Counted from the stretch's first letter, positions 34,487 through 44,043 are shown. The stretch is DNA of 64,000 bases from RBG-16-66-20 sp036262835 (GCA_036262835.1 DATAID010000003.1:62001-126000), one strand, 5' to 3'. Program-made: numbers and translations. Notes: a model not told the origin generated them from the letters alone.

Positions 34487-36175
34487 ATGGCCGATAACGC
34501 CAACCGCCGCTCGAAGCTGATCACCCACGGCCCCGCCCGCTCGCCCAACCGCGCGATGCTGCGCGCCGTCGGCTTCAAGGACGGGGATTTTGAGAAGCCC
34601 ATCGTCGGCGTGGCGAACGGCCACTCGACCATGAATCCGTGCAACGCGGGCATCCAGCCTCTCGTCGACCGCGCCATGCGCGCGCTGGAGGAGGCGGGCG
34701 CGAAGCCGCAGGTCTTCGGCGTGCCCACCGTCACCGACGGCATCGGCATGGGCACCGAGGCGATGAAGTACTCGCTCGTTTCGCGCGAGGTGATCGCGGA
34801 CGCGATCGAGACCTCCGTCAACGGCCAGGCGATGGACGGCGCGCTCGTGATCGGCGGCTGCGACAAGAACATGCCGGGCGGCATGATGGCGATCGCGCGC
34901 ATGAACGTGCCCGCCATCTACGTCTATGGCGGCACGATCAAGCCCGGCAAATGGAAAGGCCAGGACCTCACCATCGTGTCGGCCTTCGAGGCCGTGGGCG
35001 CCTTCAGCGCGGGCAAGATGAGCCAGGAAGACTTCATCGGCATCGAAAAAAATGCCTGCCCGTCGGTCGGCGCCTGCGGCGGCATGTACACCGCGAACAC
35101 GATGAGCTCCTCGTTCGAGGCGCTCGGCATGAGCCTGCTCGGCTCATCGCAGATGGCCTCACCCGACGCCGAAAAGGCCGACTCCTCGGCCGAGTCGGCG
35201 CGCGTGCTCGTGGAGGCGGTGAAGAAAAATCTCAAGCCGCGCGACATCATCACGCGCAAGTCGATCGAGAACGCCGTGGCCTTGATCATGGCCACGGGCG
35301 GCTCGACCAACGGCGTGCTGCACTACCTCGCGATCGCCGCCGCGGCGGGCGTGAAATGGACGATCGACGACTTCGAGCGCGTGCGCCGCAAGGTGCCGGT
35401 GCTGTGCGACCTCAAGCCGTCGGGGCGCTATGTCGCGGTCGATTTTCATCGCGCGGGCGGCGTGCCGCAGGTGCTCAAGATCCTGCTGGCGAACGGCGTG
35501 CTGCACGGCGATTGCATGACGATTCACGGCAAGACCATGGAGGAGATGCTGAAGGACGTGCCCGCCGAGCCGCGCAAGGACCAGGACGTCATTCGCCCCT
35601 GGTCCGAGCCGCTCTACAAGGAAGGCCACCTCGCGATCCTCAAGGGCAATCTCGCGACCGAGGGTTGCGTCGCGAAGATCACGGGCCTCAAAAACCCGAT
35701 GATCACCGGCCCGGCGCGCGTCTTCGATTCGGAGAACGAGTGCATGCGGGCGATCATGGCTCGGAGAATCAAGCCGGGCGATGTGATCGTCATCCGCTAC
35801 GAGGGTCCCAAAGGCGGGCCTGGGATGCAGGAAATGCTAGCGCCCACTTCGGCGCTGATCGGCCAGGGGCTTGGCGAATCCGTTGGGCTTTTGACGGACG
35901 GGCGTTTCTCCGGCGGCACCTGGGGAATGGTGGTCGGGCACGTGGCGCCGGAGGCCTACGTGGGCGGCACCATCGCGCTCGTGAAGCAGGGCGACTCGAT
36001 CACGATCGATGCGAAGAAGCGCCTAATCCGGCTGAACGTCTCGGCCAAAGAGCTCGCCGCGCGCCGCAAAAAATGGAAAGCGCCCAAGCCGCGTTACACC
36101 GCCGGACTCATGGCGAAGTACATGCGCCTCGTGTCGACAGCCAGCAAGGGTGCAATCACCGACGGCGGAAGCTAA
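34487..36175 (+). CDS. ilvD: Dihydroxy-acid dehydratase
   Basis: A 562-residue Fe-S dehydratase that converts 2,3-dihydroxy-3-methyl acids to 2-oxo acids in valine, isoleucine and leucine synthesis. Cysteines expected to hold the cluster occur in MNPCNAG, GGCDKNMPGG and SVGACGGMYTANTM. The C-terminal signatures SVGLLTDGRFSGGTWG and GPKGGPGMQEML are intact. Start at 34487 because of AAGGAGGGAG six bases ahead. Its stop TAA overlaps the stop of the convergent DUF924 gene (CTAA). Confidence 0.95.
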   Translation: MADNANRRSKLITHGPARSPNRAMLRAVGFKDGDFEKPIVGVANGHSTMNPCNAGIQPLVDRAMRALEEAGAKPQVFGVPTVTDGIGMGTEAMKYSLVSREVIADAIETSVNGQAMDGALVIGGCDKNMPGGMMAIARMNVPAIYVYGGTIKPGKWKGQDLTIVSAFEAVGAFSAGKMSQEDFIGIEKNACPSVGACGGMYTANTMSSSFEALGMSLLGSSQMASPDAEKADSSAESARVLVEAVKKNLKPRDIITRKSIENAVALIMATGGSTNGVLHYLAIAAAAGVKWTIDDFERVRRKVPVLCDLKPSGRYVAVDFHRAGGVPQVLKILLANGVLHGDCMTIHGKTMEEMLKDVPAEPRKDQDVIRPWSEPLYKEGHLAILKGNLATEGCVAKITGLKNPMITGPARVFDSENECMRAIMARRIKPGDVIVIRYEGPKGGPGMQEMLAPTSALIGQGLGESVGLLTDGRFSGGTWGMVVGHVAPEAYVGGTIALVKQGDSITIDAKKRLIRLNVSAKELAARRKKWKAPKPRYTAGLMAKYMRLVSTASKGAITDGGS

Positions 36176-36708
36176 AAGCCGGATCCCGGCTGCTTCAGGA
36201 ACTCGATCTCCTCCGGGGTGCTCTTGCGCCCGAGGATCGCATTGCGGTGGGGAAACCGGCCGAAGCGCCGGATGATTTCCCAGTGCTTGCGCGCCCATTC
36301 CTCGTTTTCGTTTCCCTGGAAGAGCCGCATCGAGAGCTCCTGGTCCTCGAGCGATTCGCTGTGCTCGAAGGGCAGATAGGCGAAGGTGCGCTCGTCGGCT
36401 GTCATGGTCGCGTCCCAGCCTTTGTCGACGAGGGTTCTCGCGCTGGCGAGCGCGAGCCCATCGCTCGCAAACGCCCGGGCCGTGCCGCGGAACATGTTGC
36501 GCGGGAACTGATCGAAGAGGATGACGAGCGCGAGGCAGCTGCGGGCCTCCCCGTGCCAGTGACGGAAACTGCCGTGAAAGGCTTTTTCATACCAAGGCAG
36601 GAAGCGGCCGCGGATCTCTTCGTCGAAGGCAGGGTCCTTGACGAACCAGCGCTTGCGGTCCTGACCGAACCAGAATTCGAGAACCTTTTCGGCGTCCATT
36701 CGCTGCAA
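36172..36708 (-). CDS. DUF924 family protein
   Basis: A 178-residue helical, tetratricopeptide-like protein of the DUF924 family, whose function is unknown. Recognisable segments are VLEFWFGQDRKRWF at the N-terminus, LVILFDQFPRNMFRGTARAFA in the middle and FGRFPHRNAILGRKST near the end. It is divergent from the YyaL-like gene by two bases between starts, so the two share a very short control region. Confidence 0.88.
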   Translation of the reverse strand: MQRMDAEKVLEFWFGQDRKRWFVKDPAFDEEIRGRFLPWYEKAFHGSFRHWHGEARSCLALVILFDQFPRNMFRGTARAFASDGLALASARTLVDKGWDATMTADERTFAYLPFEHSESLEDQELSMRLFQGNENEEWARKHWEIIRRFGRFPHRNAILGRKSTPEEIEFLKQPGSGF

Positions 36709-36710
36709 TA

Positions 36711-38714
36711 ATGCCTGACATGCCCAACCGCCTGGCGAAGGAAACCTCGCCCTACCTCCAGCAGCACGCCGGCAACCCCGTCGACTGGTATCCGTGGGGA
36801 CCTGAGGCGCTCGAGCGGGCGAAAGCCGAGGACAAGCCGATCCTTCTCTCGGTTGGCTATTCCGCCTGCCACTGGTGCCACGTCATGGCGCACGAGAGTT
36901 TCGAGGACGCGGAGGTCGCGGCGGTCATGAACCGCGACTATGTGAACATCAAGGTCGATCGCGAGGAGCGGCCCGACATCGACCAGATCTACCAGACCGC
37001 GCACCAGATGTTCGCGCAGGGCGCGGGCGGCTGGCCGCTCACGATGTTTCTTTCGCCCGACGGCACGCCTTTCTTCGGCGGCACCTATTTCCCGAAGTCG
37101 CCTCGCTATGGCCTGCCGGGCTTCGTCGATCTGCTCGAGCGGGTGTCCGCCATCTGGCGCGAGAAGCGCGCCGATATCGGCGAGCAGAACGCCCAAGTGA
37201 AGGCTGCCTTTGCGCACACCCTGCCCTCGGGGAGCGCCCACCGCTCCGAATTCAGCGATGCGCCGCTCGTGGCGATGCTCGCCGGGCTGCGCGCGAACTT
37301 CGACGCCCGTTACGGCGGCTTCGGCATGGCGCCCAAGTTTCCGCATCCGACCGACCTCGAGTTCTGCCTGAGGCGGGGCGAGACCGGGATCGCTCGCACG
37401 ACGCTCACCCGCATGTGCGAAGGCGGCATCTATGACCAGCTCGGCGGCGGCTTCTGCCGCTACAGCGTGGACCAGTACTGGATGATCCCGCACTTCGAGA
37501 AAATGCTTTACGACAACGGGCCGTTGCTCGGGCTGCTCGCCGATGCATGGCTCGTTTCGAAGGACCCGCTTTATGCGCGCTGCGCCGAAGAAACGGCGGG
37601 CTGGATCATGCGCGAGATGCAATCCCCGGCGGGGGGCTACTACTCCTCGCTCGACGCGGATTCCGAGCATGAGGAGGGCAAGTTCTACGTCTGGGACCGC
37701 GACGAGGTGCGCGCGCTCCTCTCGGAGGGGGAATTTCGCGAGGTTGCGGCCGCGTACGGCCTGGAGCGGCCGCCCAACTTCGAGAACCGACATTGGCATT
37801 TTCATGTTTTTGCACCTTCTTCCAGGGAAGACCTTTTTCAGTCGGCAAGGCAAAAGCTTTTTGCGGCGCGCGAGAAGCGCGTACGTCCCGGCCGCGACGA
37901 GAAAATCCTCGTGTCCTGGAATGCGCTTGCGATCCGCGGCATGGCGCACGCGGGGCGGGTTTTCCATCAGCCTGACTGGATCGCCTCCGCGCGGCGCGCG
38001 CTCGATTTCATTCGGACTAACATGTGGCGCGACGGACGGCTGCTCGCCACCGCGAAGGATGGCCGCGCGCACCTCGCCGCCTATCTGGACGACTATGCGT
38101 ATTTGCTCGCCGCGCTTCTCGAGCTGCTGCAATGCGAGTTCTCGACCGCCGAGCTCGAGTTCGCCGAGCAGCTCGCCGAGGTCCTGCTCGAGCATTTCGA
38201 GGACCGCGAGGCGGGCGGGTTCTTCTTCACCGCCGACGATCATGAGAAGTTGCTGCACCGGGCCAAGCCCGGGCACGACAGCGCCATGCCCTCGGGCAAC
38301 GGCATGGCGGCGCAAGCGCTCATCCGGCTTGCCGCGTTGACCGGTGAAGACCGCTACGCACGAGCGGCGGAGCGGACGCTCGAGCTCTTTTACCCCGCGA
38401 TGCGGGACCGTGCGGCCGGGTTCGGCCAGCTTGCGCTCGCGCTCGAGGAATGCCTGGCCCCGCCGCGGGTCCTCGTCCTGCGCGGCGCGCGCGAGGCGCT
38501 TGGCGCTTGGCAGCGCGAGCTCGCGCGCGAGTACTTGCCCGATACGCTCACGCTCGCGGTCGAAAACGGGCTGCCCGGCCTGCCGCCCGTCCTCGACAAG
38601 CCGGCGCGGCCCGGGCCTGTCAACGGCTGGCTATGCCGCGGCGTTACTTGCCTTGCGCCGATCAGCACGCTGGAGGATTTGCGCGCGGCTTGCAAAGCCG
38701 GAGAACTACGGTAG
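36711..38714 (+). CDS. Thioredoxin-domain / glycosidase-fold protein of the YyaL (DUF255, SPATA20) family
   Basis: A 667-residue protein. The N-terminal DUF255 thioredoxin-like domain starts NRLAKETSPYLQQHAGNPVDWYPWG and has a CxxC (Cys53, Cys56) in YSACHWCHVMAHESF. The rest is an alpha/alpha toroid related to six-hairpin glycosidases and N-acylglucosamine epimerases. Biological function is not established. An AT-rich patch around 37,790-37,865 (residues 360-385) departs from the surrounding codon use. The next gene encodes a small cytochrome c. Confidence 0.9.
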   Translation: MPDMPNRLAKETSPYLQQHAGNPVDWYPWGPEALERAKAEDKPILLSVGYSACHWCHVMAHESFEDAEVAAVMNRDYVNIKVDREERPDIDQIYQTAHQMFAQGAGGWPLTMFLSPDGTPFFGGTYFPKSPRYGLPGFVDLLERVSAIWREKRADIGEQNAQVKAAFAHTLPSGSAHRSEFSDAPLVAMLAGLRANFDARYGGFGMAPKFPHPTDLEFCLRRGETGIARTTLTRMCEGGIYDQLGGGFCRYSVDQYWMIPHFEKMLYDNGPLLGLLADAWLVSKDPLYARCAEETAGWIMREMQSPAGGYYSSLDADSEHEEGKFYVWDRDEVRALLSEGEFREVAAAYGLERPPNFENRHWHFHVFAPSSREDLFQSARQKLFAAREKRVRPGRDEKILVSWNALAIRGMAHAGRVFHQPDWIASARRALDFIRTNMWRDGRLLATAKDGRAHLAAYLDDYAYLLAALLELLQCEFSTAELEFAEQLAEVLLEHFEDREAGGFFFTADDHEKLLHRAKPGHDSAMPSGNGMAAQALIRLAALTGEDRYARAAERTLELFYPAMRDRAAGFGQLALALEECLAPPRVLVLRGAREALGAWQRELAREYLPDTLTLAVENGLPGLPPVLDKPARPGPVNGWLCRGVTCLAPISTLEDLRAACKAGELR

Positions 38715-38746
38715 CATCGGCCAACTTTTTGATCGACGAGGAATCC

Positions 38747-39058
38747 ATGAAAGCACTGGTTTTTTCCGCGGCAGCCCTGACGATCGTCGCCGCCCTGCCC
38801 GCGCAGGCGGACGAGGCGATGGCGAAGAAGTACCTCTGTACGACCTGCCACGTGGTTAAAGGCACGAAGACGATCGGCCCGACCTATGCCGACGTGGCGA
38901 AGAAGTACGCGGGGCAGAAAGACGCCGAAGCGAAGCTGGTGGAGAAGGTGAAAAAGGGCGGAACCGGGGTCTGGGGCCAGACGCCGATGCCGCCGAATCC
39001 GTCGGTGCCCGATGCCGATCTGCACGCGCTCGTGAAGTGGATTCTCTCCATCAAGTAA
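38747..39058 (+). CDS. Small class I cytochrome c (c-551/c8-like)
   Basis: A 103-residue periplasmic electron carrier. The signal peptide ends at about PAQA (residue 21); the haem motif CTTCH is at 31-35 and the axial Met is probably Met81 (TPMPPNP). The fold and size match cytochrome c-551/c8. The ATG at 38747 is chosen because it begins a proper signal peptide. A Rho-independent terminator follows. Confidence 0.92.
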   Translation: MKALVFSAAALTIVAALPAQADEAMAKKYLCTTCHVVKGTKTIGPTYADVAKKYAGQKDAEAKLVEKVKKGGTGVWGQTPMPPNPSVPDADLHALVKWILSIK

Positions 39059-39082
39059 GCGCGCCGAATCGCCATGGAAACA

Positions 39083-39109
39083 GGGCCGGCTGACCGGCCC
39101 TTTTCATTT
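39083..39109 (+). terminator. Rho-independent terminator after the cytochrome c gene
   Basis: GGGCCGG, loop CTGA, CCGGCCC, then TTTTCATTT. The perfect 7-bp GC stem and T-rich tail lie 24 bases after the cytochrome stop and before livK. Confidence 0.85.
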
Positions 39110-39152
39110 CGCTGGGGTATCATTGGCCCCCTGTTTTCCAAGGGAGATTCCA

Positions 39153-40454
39153 ATGACGAACGCCAGGCTGGCACTCACGCTGCTCGCCGCCTCGATCGCG
39201 CTGATCGGCTGCGGAGAGGACAAGAAGCCCGAGGCGAAGCAAGCCCCGGTTGCGCAGGAAAAGAAGGCGCCGCCCCCGCCCCAGACGATCGAAATCAAGA
39301 TCGGCCACGTCGCCCCGCTCACGGGCGGTAACGCGCACCTCGGCAAGGACAACGAGAACGGCGCGCGACTCGCGCTCGAAGAGGCGAACGCCGCAAAGGT
39401 CACGATCGAGGGCAAACAGGCCAACTTCGTGCTCGTGCCCGAGGATGACCAGGAAGATCCCAAAGTCGGCACGACGGTCGCGCAGAAGCTGGTCGACGCG
39501 AAGGTCGCGGGCGTGGTCGGACACCTCAACTCCGGCACCTCGATTCCCGCTTCGCCGATCTACAGCCAGGCCGGCATCCCCGTGATCTCCGGCTCGGCCA
39601 CCAATCCCAAGCTCACCGAGCAGGGCTTCAAGACGCAGTTCCGCGTCGTCGGCCGCGACGACCAGCAGGGACCCGCGATCGCGAGCTACCTCGCCGAGCA
39701 GAAAAAGCCCAAGCTCGTCGCCGTCGTCGATGACGCGAGCGCCTATGGCGAGGGCATCGCCAACGAGGTCGAGAAGACCCTCAAGGCCGCGAACGTGAAA
39801 GTCCTGCCGCGCGAGAAAGGCACCAACAAGACGGTCGACTGGAAGGCGATCCTCACCAAGCTGAAGGGCCGCAACCCCGATGCGGTGTTCTACGGCGGCA
39901 TGACCTCCACCGCCGGTCCGATGCTCAAGCAGGGGCGCGAGCTCGGCGTGAAGGCGGTCTTCCTCTTCGGCGACGGCGCCTGCGAGGGCGAAATGGCGAA
40001 GCTCGCGGGCGAGGCGGCCGAGGGGTTCCTGTGCTCGCAGGCGGGCATCCCGCCGATGGCCTCGGACAAGAAGTTCCTCGACAGCTTCAAGAAGAAGTTC
40101 GGCGAGGATCCGAAGCAGTACTCGCCCTTCACCTACGACGCGGCCAACCTGCTCATCGAGGCGATGAAGAAGGCGAACTCGGCCGATCCGGTGAAATACC
40201 TGCCCGAGCTCGCCAAGATCAACTTCAAGGGCGCGACCGGCCAGATCGCCTTCGACGACAAGGGCGACCGCAAGGACGCGGAGATCACAATCTCGGTCAT
40301 GAAGGGCGGCAAGCTCGAGCCGGTGGCCGTGGTCAAGGCCGGCAAGACGATCGCCTTCGACGACTTCGTCAAGGGGGCGGGCGCCGCGCCGGCCGTGGCC
40401 CCGGCGGCCGAGCCCGCCAAGGCAGAAGAGAAGAAGGACGAGCCGAAGAAGTAG
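39153..40454 (+). CDS. livK: Branched-chain amino acid ABC transporter substrate-binding lipoprotein (LivK-like)
   Basis: A 433-residue periplasmic binding protein of the Leu/Ile/Val type I fold. The lipobox LIGC puts the lipidated Cys at residue 20, followed by a Lys/Pro-rich linker. The domain starts IEIKIGHVAPLTGGNAHLGKDNENGARLALEE. A low-complexity Ala/Pro/Lys-rich tail ends the protein. A good AGGGAGA site precedes the ATG at 39153. Ligand may be a branched-chain amino acid or another amide. A terminator separates it from livHMGF. Confidence 0.92.
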   Translation: MTNARLALTLLAASIALIGCGEDKKPEAKQAPVAQEKKAPPPPQTIEIKIGHVAPLTGGNAHLGKDNENGARLALEEANAAKVTIEGKQANFVLVPEDDQEDPKVGTTVAQKLVDAKVAGVVGHLNSGTSIPASPIYSQAGIPVISGSATNPKLTEQGFKTQFRVVGRDDQQGPAIASYLAEQKKPKLVAVVDDASAYGEGIANEVEKTLKAANVKVLPREKGTNKTVDWKAILTKLKGRNPDAVFYGGMTSTAGPMLKQGRELGVKAVFLFGDGACEGEMAKLAGEAAEGFLCSQAGIPPMASDKKFLDSFKKKFGEDPKQYSPFTYDAANLLIEAMKKANSADPVKYLPELAKINFKGATGQIAFDDKGDRKDAEITISVMKGGKLEPVAVVKAGKTIAFDDFVKGAGAAPAVAPAAEPAKAEEKKDEPKK

Positions 40455-40473
40455 CGCTTCGGCGCCTATGAGG

Positions 40474-40501
40474 ACGGCACCCTCGGGTGCCGTTTTTTTT
40501 T
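40474..40501 (+). terminator. Intrinsic terminator between livK and livH
   Basis: ACGGCACC, loop CTCG, GGTGCCGT, then a run of eight further T. It ends 17 bases before the livH start. It probably acts as an attenuator, keeping receptor mRNA above permease mRNA. Confidence 0.85.
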
Positions 40502-40518
40502 GCTAGGCTTCGGCCGCC

Positions 40519-41496
40519 GTGGACATCTTCGTCCAGCAGCTCGTGAACGGGCTCACGCTCGGTGCCGTGTACGCGGTCGTCGCGCTCGGCTACACGATGG
40601 TCTACGGCATTATCCAGCTCATCAACTTCGCGCACGGCGAAGTCGTGATGATCGGCGCTATGGTCGCCTTCACGGTCATCCGGCGGCTGGCCGACGCCGG
40701 GCTGCCGCCCGTTCTCGTGGTGCTGATCGGCACGGCCTGCGCAGTGCCGGTGTGCATGGCGGTGGGCTACGCGATGGAACGCCTCGCCTACCGGCCGCTC
40801 AGGCGCGCGCCCCGCCTCGCTCCCCTCATTACCGCGATCGGCGTCTCGATCGTGCTGCAGCACCTCGCGATGCTCATCTGGAGCCGCAACGTGCTTGCGT
40901 TTCCCCAGATCATCCCGGCCGTCTCCTTCACGATCGCGGGCGCCTCGGTCACCGGGGTGCAGATCGCGATCCTCGGCGTCTGCTTTGCGATGATGGCGGC
41001 GCTCGCGCTGCTCGTCTACCGCACGCGCCTTGGCCGCGCGATGCGCGCGACCGCGCAGAATCCCCAGGTGGCGGCGCTGATGGGCGTGGACGTCAATCGC
41101 GTGATCGCGACCACGTTCGTGATCGGTGCCGCCCTCGCGGCCGTCGCCGGTGTTCTCTACGGCACCTACTACGGCGTCGTTCAGTACACCTTCGGCTCGC
41201 TGCTCGGCTTGAAAGCTTTCGCCGCCGCGGTGCTCGGCGGCATCGGCAATATCCCGGGCGCCATGCTGGGCGGCTTGCTGCTGGGGATTGTCGAGGCGCT
41301 CGGCGCGGGCTACATCGGCGACTTTTCCGATCTTTGCAGCTACGGCCTCGGCCCCGCCGAGCGGTGCGCCGACGGCGGGCATTTCGTTCTTTTCGGCTCC
41401 AACTACCAGGACGTCTTCGCGTTCCTGGTGCTGATCCTCGTCCTCGTCTTCCGTCCCTCGGGCATTCTGGGCGAGCGCGTCGGAGATCGCGCATGA
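40519..41496 (+). CDS. livH: Branched-chain amino acid ABC transporter permease LivH
   Basis: A 325-residue inner membrane permease. It begins QQLVNGLTLGAVYAVVALGYTMVYGIIQLINFAHGE, the LivH signature, and has the EAA-like loop GRAMRATAQNPQVAALMGVDVNR. The start is a GTG at 40519 just after the terminator T-run. The stop overlaps the livM start (ATGA). Confidence 0.94.
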   Translation: MDIFVQQLVNGLTLGAVYAVVALGYTMVYGIIQLINFAHGEVVMIGAMVAFTVIRRLADAGLPPVLVVLIGTACAVPVCMAVGYAMERLAYRPLRRAPRLAPLITAIGVSIVLQHLAMLIWSRNVLAFPQIIPAVSFTIAGASVTGVQIAILGVCFAMMAALALLVYRTRLGRAMRATAQNPQVAALMGVDVNRVIATTFVIGAALAAVAGVLYGTYYGVVQYTFGSLLGLKAFAAAVLGGIGNIPGAMLGGLLLGIVEALGAGYIGDFSDLCSYGLGPAERCADGGHFVLFGSNYQDVFAFLVLILVLVFRPSGILGERVGDRA

Positions 41497-42560
41497 AGCG
41501 GCGCTTTGCGTGGGCCGGCCTGCTGCTCGTCGCCGTAACGCTGGCGGTGCTGCCTTTCGCGCTCGCCCAGGCCGGCACGAGCTGGGTGCGGATCACCAAC
41601 CTGGCGATCCTCTACACGCTGCTCGCGCTCGGCCTCAATATCGTCGTGGGCTTCGCCGGGCTGCTTGATCTCGGCTACATCGCGTTCTATGCAGTGGGCG
41701 CCTATGCCTACGCGCTCCTCGCGAGCCCGCATTTCGGCCTGCACCTGCCATTCTGGGCGATCCTGCCGATCGGCGCGGCGGTCGCCGCGTTTTGCGGCAT
41801 CCTGCTGGGCGCGCCCACGCTCAAGCTGCGCGGCGACTACCTCGCGATCGTGACGCTGGGTTTTGGCGAGATCGTGCGCATCTTCCTCAACAACCTTTCG
41901 CAGCCGGTGAACATCACGCGCGGGCCGCAGGGCATCGCGGGCATAGATCCGGTGCGCCTCGCCGGAATCGACTTCGCGAAAACCGACGCGCTCTTCGGCC
42001 TCACGGTGAGCGGCCCGATCAAGTACTACTACCTGCTCCTCGTGCTGATGCTCGGCATCATCCTGGTCAACCTGCGCCTGCAGAATTCGCGCATCGGGCG
42101 CGCCTGGGAGGCGATCCGGGAGGACGAAGTGGCGGCGCGCGCGATGGGCATCCACACCACGCGCCTGAAGCTGCTCGCTTTCGCGATGGGCGCGACCTTC
42201 GGCGGCGTCGCCGGCGGGATGTTCGCCGCGATCCAGGGCTTCATCTCGCCCGAGAGCTTCATCCTGGTCGAGTCGGTGATGGTCGTGTCGATGGTCGTCC
42301 TCGGCGGCATGGGCAACATCTGGGGCGTCATCCTCGGCGCGATGCTGCTGTCCTTCGTGCCCGAGATCCTGCGCTGGACTGTCGAGCCTGCGCAGGAGGC
42401 GCTCTTCGGCCGGATCGTGATCGAGCCCGAAGTGATCCGCATGCTCATCTTCGGCCTCGCGCTCGTGCTCGTCATGCTCTTTCGCCCGGCCGGCCTCCTG
42501 CCCTCGGCAGTGAGAAAGCGCGAGCTCACGGTGCAAGGGCCGGAAAAGGTCGTTTCATGA
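41493..42560 (+). CDS. livM: Branched-chain amino acid ABC transporter permease LivM
   Basis: A 355-residue permease pairing with LivH. Conserved segments are LNIVVGFAGLLDLGYIAFYAVGAYAYALL and the cytoplasmic loop GRAWEAIREDEVAARAMGI. The ATG at 41493 overlaps the livH stop; the frame is open further upstream only inside livH. Its own stop overlaps livG (ATGA). Confidence 0.94.
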   Translation: MKRRFAWAGLLLVAVTLAVLPFALAQAGTSWVRITNLAILYTLLALGLNIVVGFAGLLDLGYIAFYAVGAYAYALLASPHFGLHLPFWAILPIGAAVAAFCGILLGAPTLKLRGDYLAIVTLGFGEIVRIFLNNLSQPVNITRGPQGIAGIDPVRLAGIDFAKTDALFGLTVSGPIKYYYLLLVLMLGIILVNLRLQNSRIGRAWEAIREDEVAARAMGIHTTRLKLLAFAMGATFGGVAGGMFAAIQGFISPESFILVESVMVVSMVVLGGMGNIWGVILGAMLLSFVPEILRWTVEPAQEALFGRIVIEPEVIRMLIFGLALVLVMLFRPAGLLPSAVRKRELTVQGPEKVVS

Positions 42561-43327
42561 GCGCCCTGCTCGAGGCAACCGGCATCGGCAAGCGCTTCGG
42601 CGGCGTGCAGGCGCTGCGCGAGGTCTCTTTTTCGCTCGAGCGCGGGTCGGTCTACGGCTTGATCGGACCCAACGGGGCCGGCAAGACGACGCTTTTCAAC
42701 GTGCTCACCGGCATGTACCGCCCCGATGGGGGCCGCTTCCTTTTCGACGGCCGGCGGCTCGAGGGGCTGAGGCCGGACGAGATCGCCGCTGCGGGCGTGG
42801 CGCGCACTTTCCAGAACATCCGGCTTTTCGCGAACCTGTCCGCGCTCGAGAACGTGATGATCGGGCGCCATGTGCGCACGCGGGCGGGCGTGATCGGCGC
42901 GGTGCTGCGAAATCGCCGGACTCTGGAAGAAGAAGCGGCGATCGAGGCCCGCGCGCTCAGGCTCCTCGACTACGTTGGCATCCGCGCCCGCGCCAACGAC
43001 GCTGCCGGGAACCTGCCCTATGGCGACCAGCGGCGCCTGGAGATCGCCCGCGCGCTCGCCACCGAGCCGAAGCTCCTCGCGCTCGATGAGCCCGCGGCGG
43101 GGATGAACGCCGCCGAGTCCCTCGCCCTGCGCCGGCTGTTCGCCGACATCCGCAAGGACGGCACGACCATTCTGCTCATCGAGCATGACATGCGCCTCGT
43201 CATGAACATCTGCGACCGGGTGCTCGTGCTCGATCACGGCGAGCGCATCGCCGAGGGGCCGCCGGCGCAGATCCAGCGCGACGCCCGCGTCATCGAGGCC
43301 TATCTGGGAACCCCGGATGCTGCTTGA
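42557..43327 (+). CDS. livG: Branched-chain amino acid ABC transporter ATP-binding protein LivG
   Basis: A 256-residue ABC ATPase. Walker A is GPNGAGKTTLFN, the LivG-type signature is LPYGDQRRLEIARAL, Walker B is LLALDEPAAGMN, and the switch His is in LLIEHDM. The ATG at 42557 overlaps the livM stop. Its end overlaps livF by 11 bases. Confidence 0.95.
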   Translation: MSALLEATGIGKRFGGVQALREVSFSLERGSVYGLIGPNGAGKTTLFNVLTGMYRPDGGRFLFDGRRLEGLRPDEIAAAGVARTFQNIRLFANLSALENVMIGRHVRTRAGVIGAVLRNRRTLEEEAAIEARALRLLDYVGIRARANDAAGNLPYGDQRRLEIARALATEPKLLALDEPAAGMNAAESLALRRLFADIRKDGTTILLIEHDMRLVMNICDRVLVLDHGERIAEGPPAQIQRDARVIEAYLGTPDAA

Positions 43328-44030
43328 GGTGCGGAAAATGGAGGTGAGCTACGGCGGCATCCGCGCCGTGAAGGGCATCGACCTCGAGGTCGGCGAGGCA
43401 GAGCTCGTGTGCCTGATCGGCGCAAACGGCGCAGGCAAGAGCACCACGCTTCGGGCGATTTGCGGGCTCGTCGCGCCGCGCGCGGGAATCGTGCACTACG
43501 CCGGATCCGACGTGCTCGCGCTGCCGGCGCACGAGCTGCCGCGCCGCGGCCTGGTCATGGTGCCCGAAGGACGCGGCATCTTCGCGCAGCTCACGGTGGC
43601 GGAAAACCTCGCCATGGGCTCTTTCTTCCGCCGCGACGAGAGCGACGTCCAGGCGGATCTTGAGCGCCAGTACGAGACCTTCCCGCGGCTGAAGGAGCGG
43701 CGCGCCCAGATCGCCGGCACCCTTTCGGGCGGCGAGCAGCAGATGCTCGCGATCGCGCGCGCGCTCATGGCGCGTCCCAAGCTGCTGCTGCTCGATGAGC
43801 CTTCGATGGGCCTCGCCCCGCGCCTCGTCGCCAAGATCTTCGAGATCGTGCGCGAGATCGCCGCACGTGGCGTGACGATCCTGCTCGTGGAGCAGAACGC
43901 ACGGCTCGCGCTCGAGGCCGCGCAGCGCGGCTACGTGATGGAATCGGGAACGGTGGCTCTGAGCGGGGATGCCGCGACGCTGCGCGCCGATCCGCGCGTG
44001 CGCGAGGCCTATCTGGGCGAAGCCGCCTAG
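43317..44030 (+). CDS. livF: Branched-chain amino acid ABC transporter ATP-binding protein LivF
   Basis: A 237-residue ABC ATPase, partner of LivG. It has Walker A GANGAGKSTTLRAI, signature LSGGEQQMLAIARALM, Walker B LLLLDEPSMGLAP and LLVEQNARLAL. It ends the liv operon, 13 bases from the stop of a convergent reductase gene. Confidence 0.95.
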   Translation: MLLEVRKMEVSYGGIRAVKGIDLEVGEAELVCLIGANGAGKSTTLRAICGLVAPRAGIVHYAGSDVLALPAHELPRRGLVMVPEGRGIFAQLTVAENLAMGSFFRRDESDVQADLERQYETFPRLKERRAQIAGTLSGGEQQMLAIARALMARPKLLLLDEPSMGLAPRLVAKIFEIVREIAARGVTILLVEQNARLALEAAQRGYVMESGTVALSGDAATLRADPRVREAYLGEAA

Positions 44031-44043
44031 CCGCCGGCGGTCC

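Noticed and set aside
36402..38315. A 637-codon minus-strand open frame opposite the YyaL-like gene
   Set aside because: Antisense shadow with no family features; the plus strand has an intact DUF255 protein.
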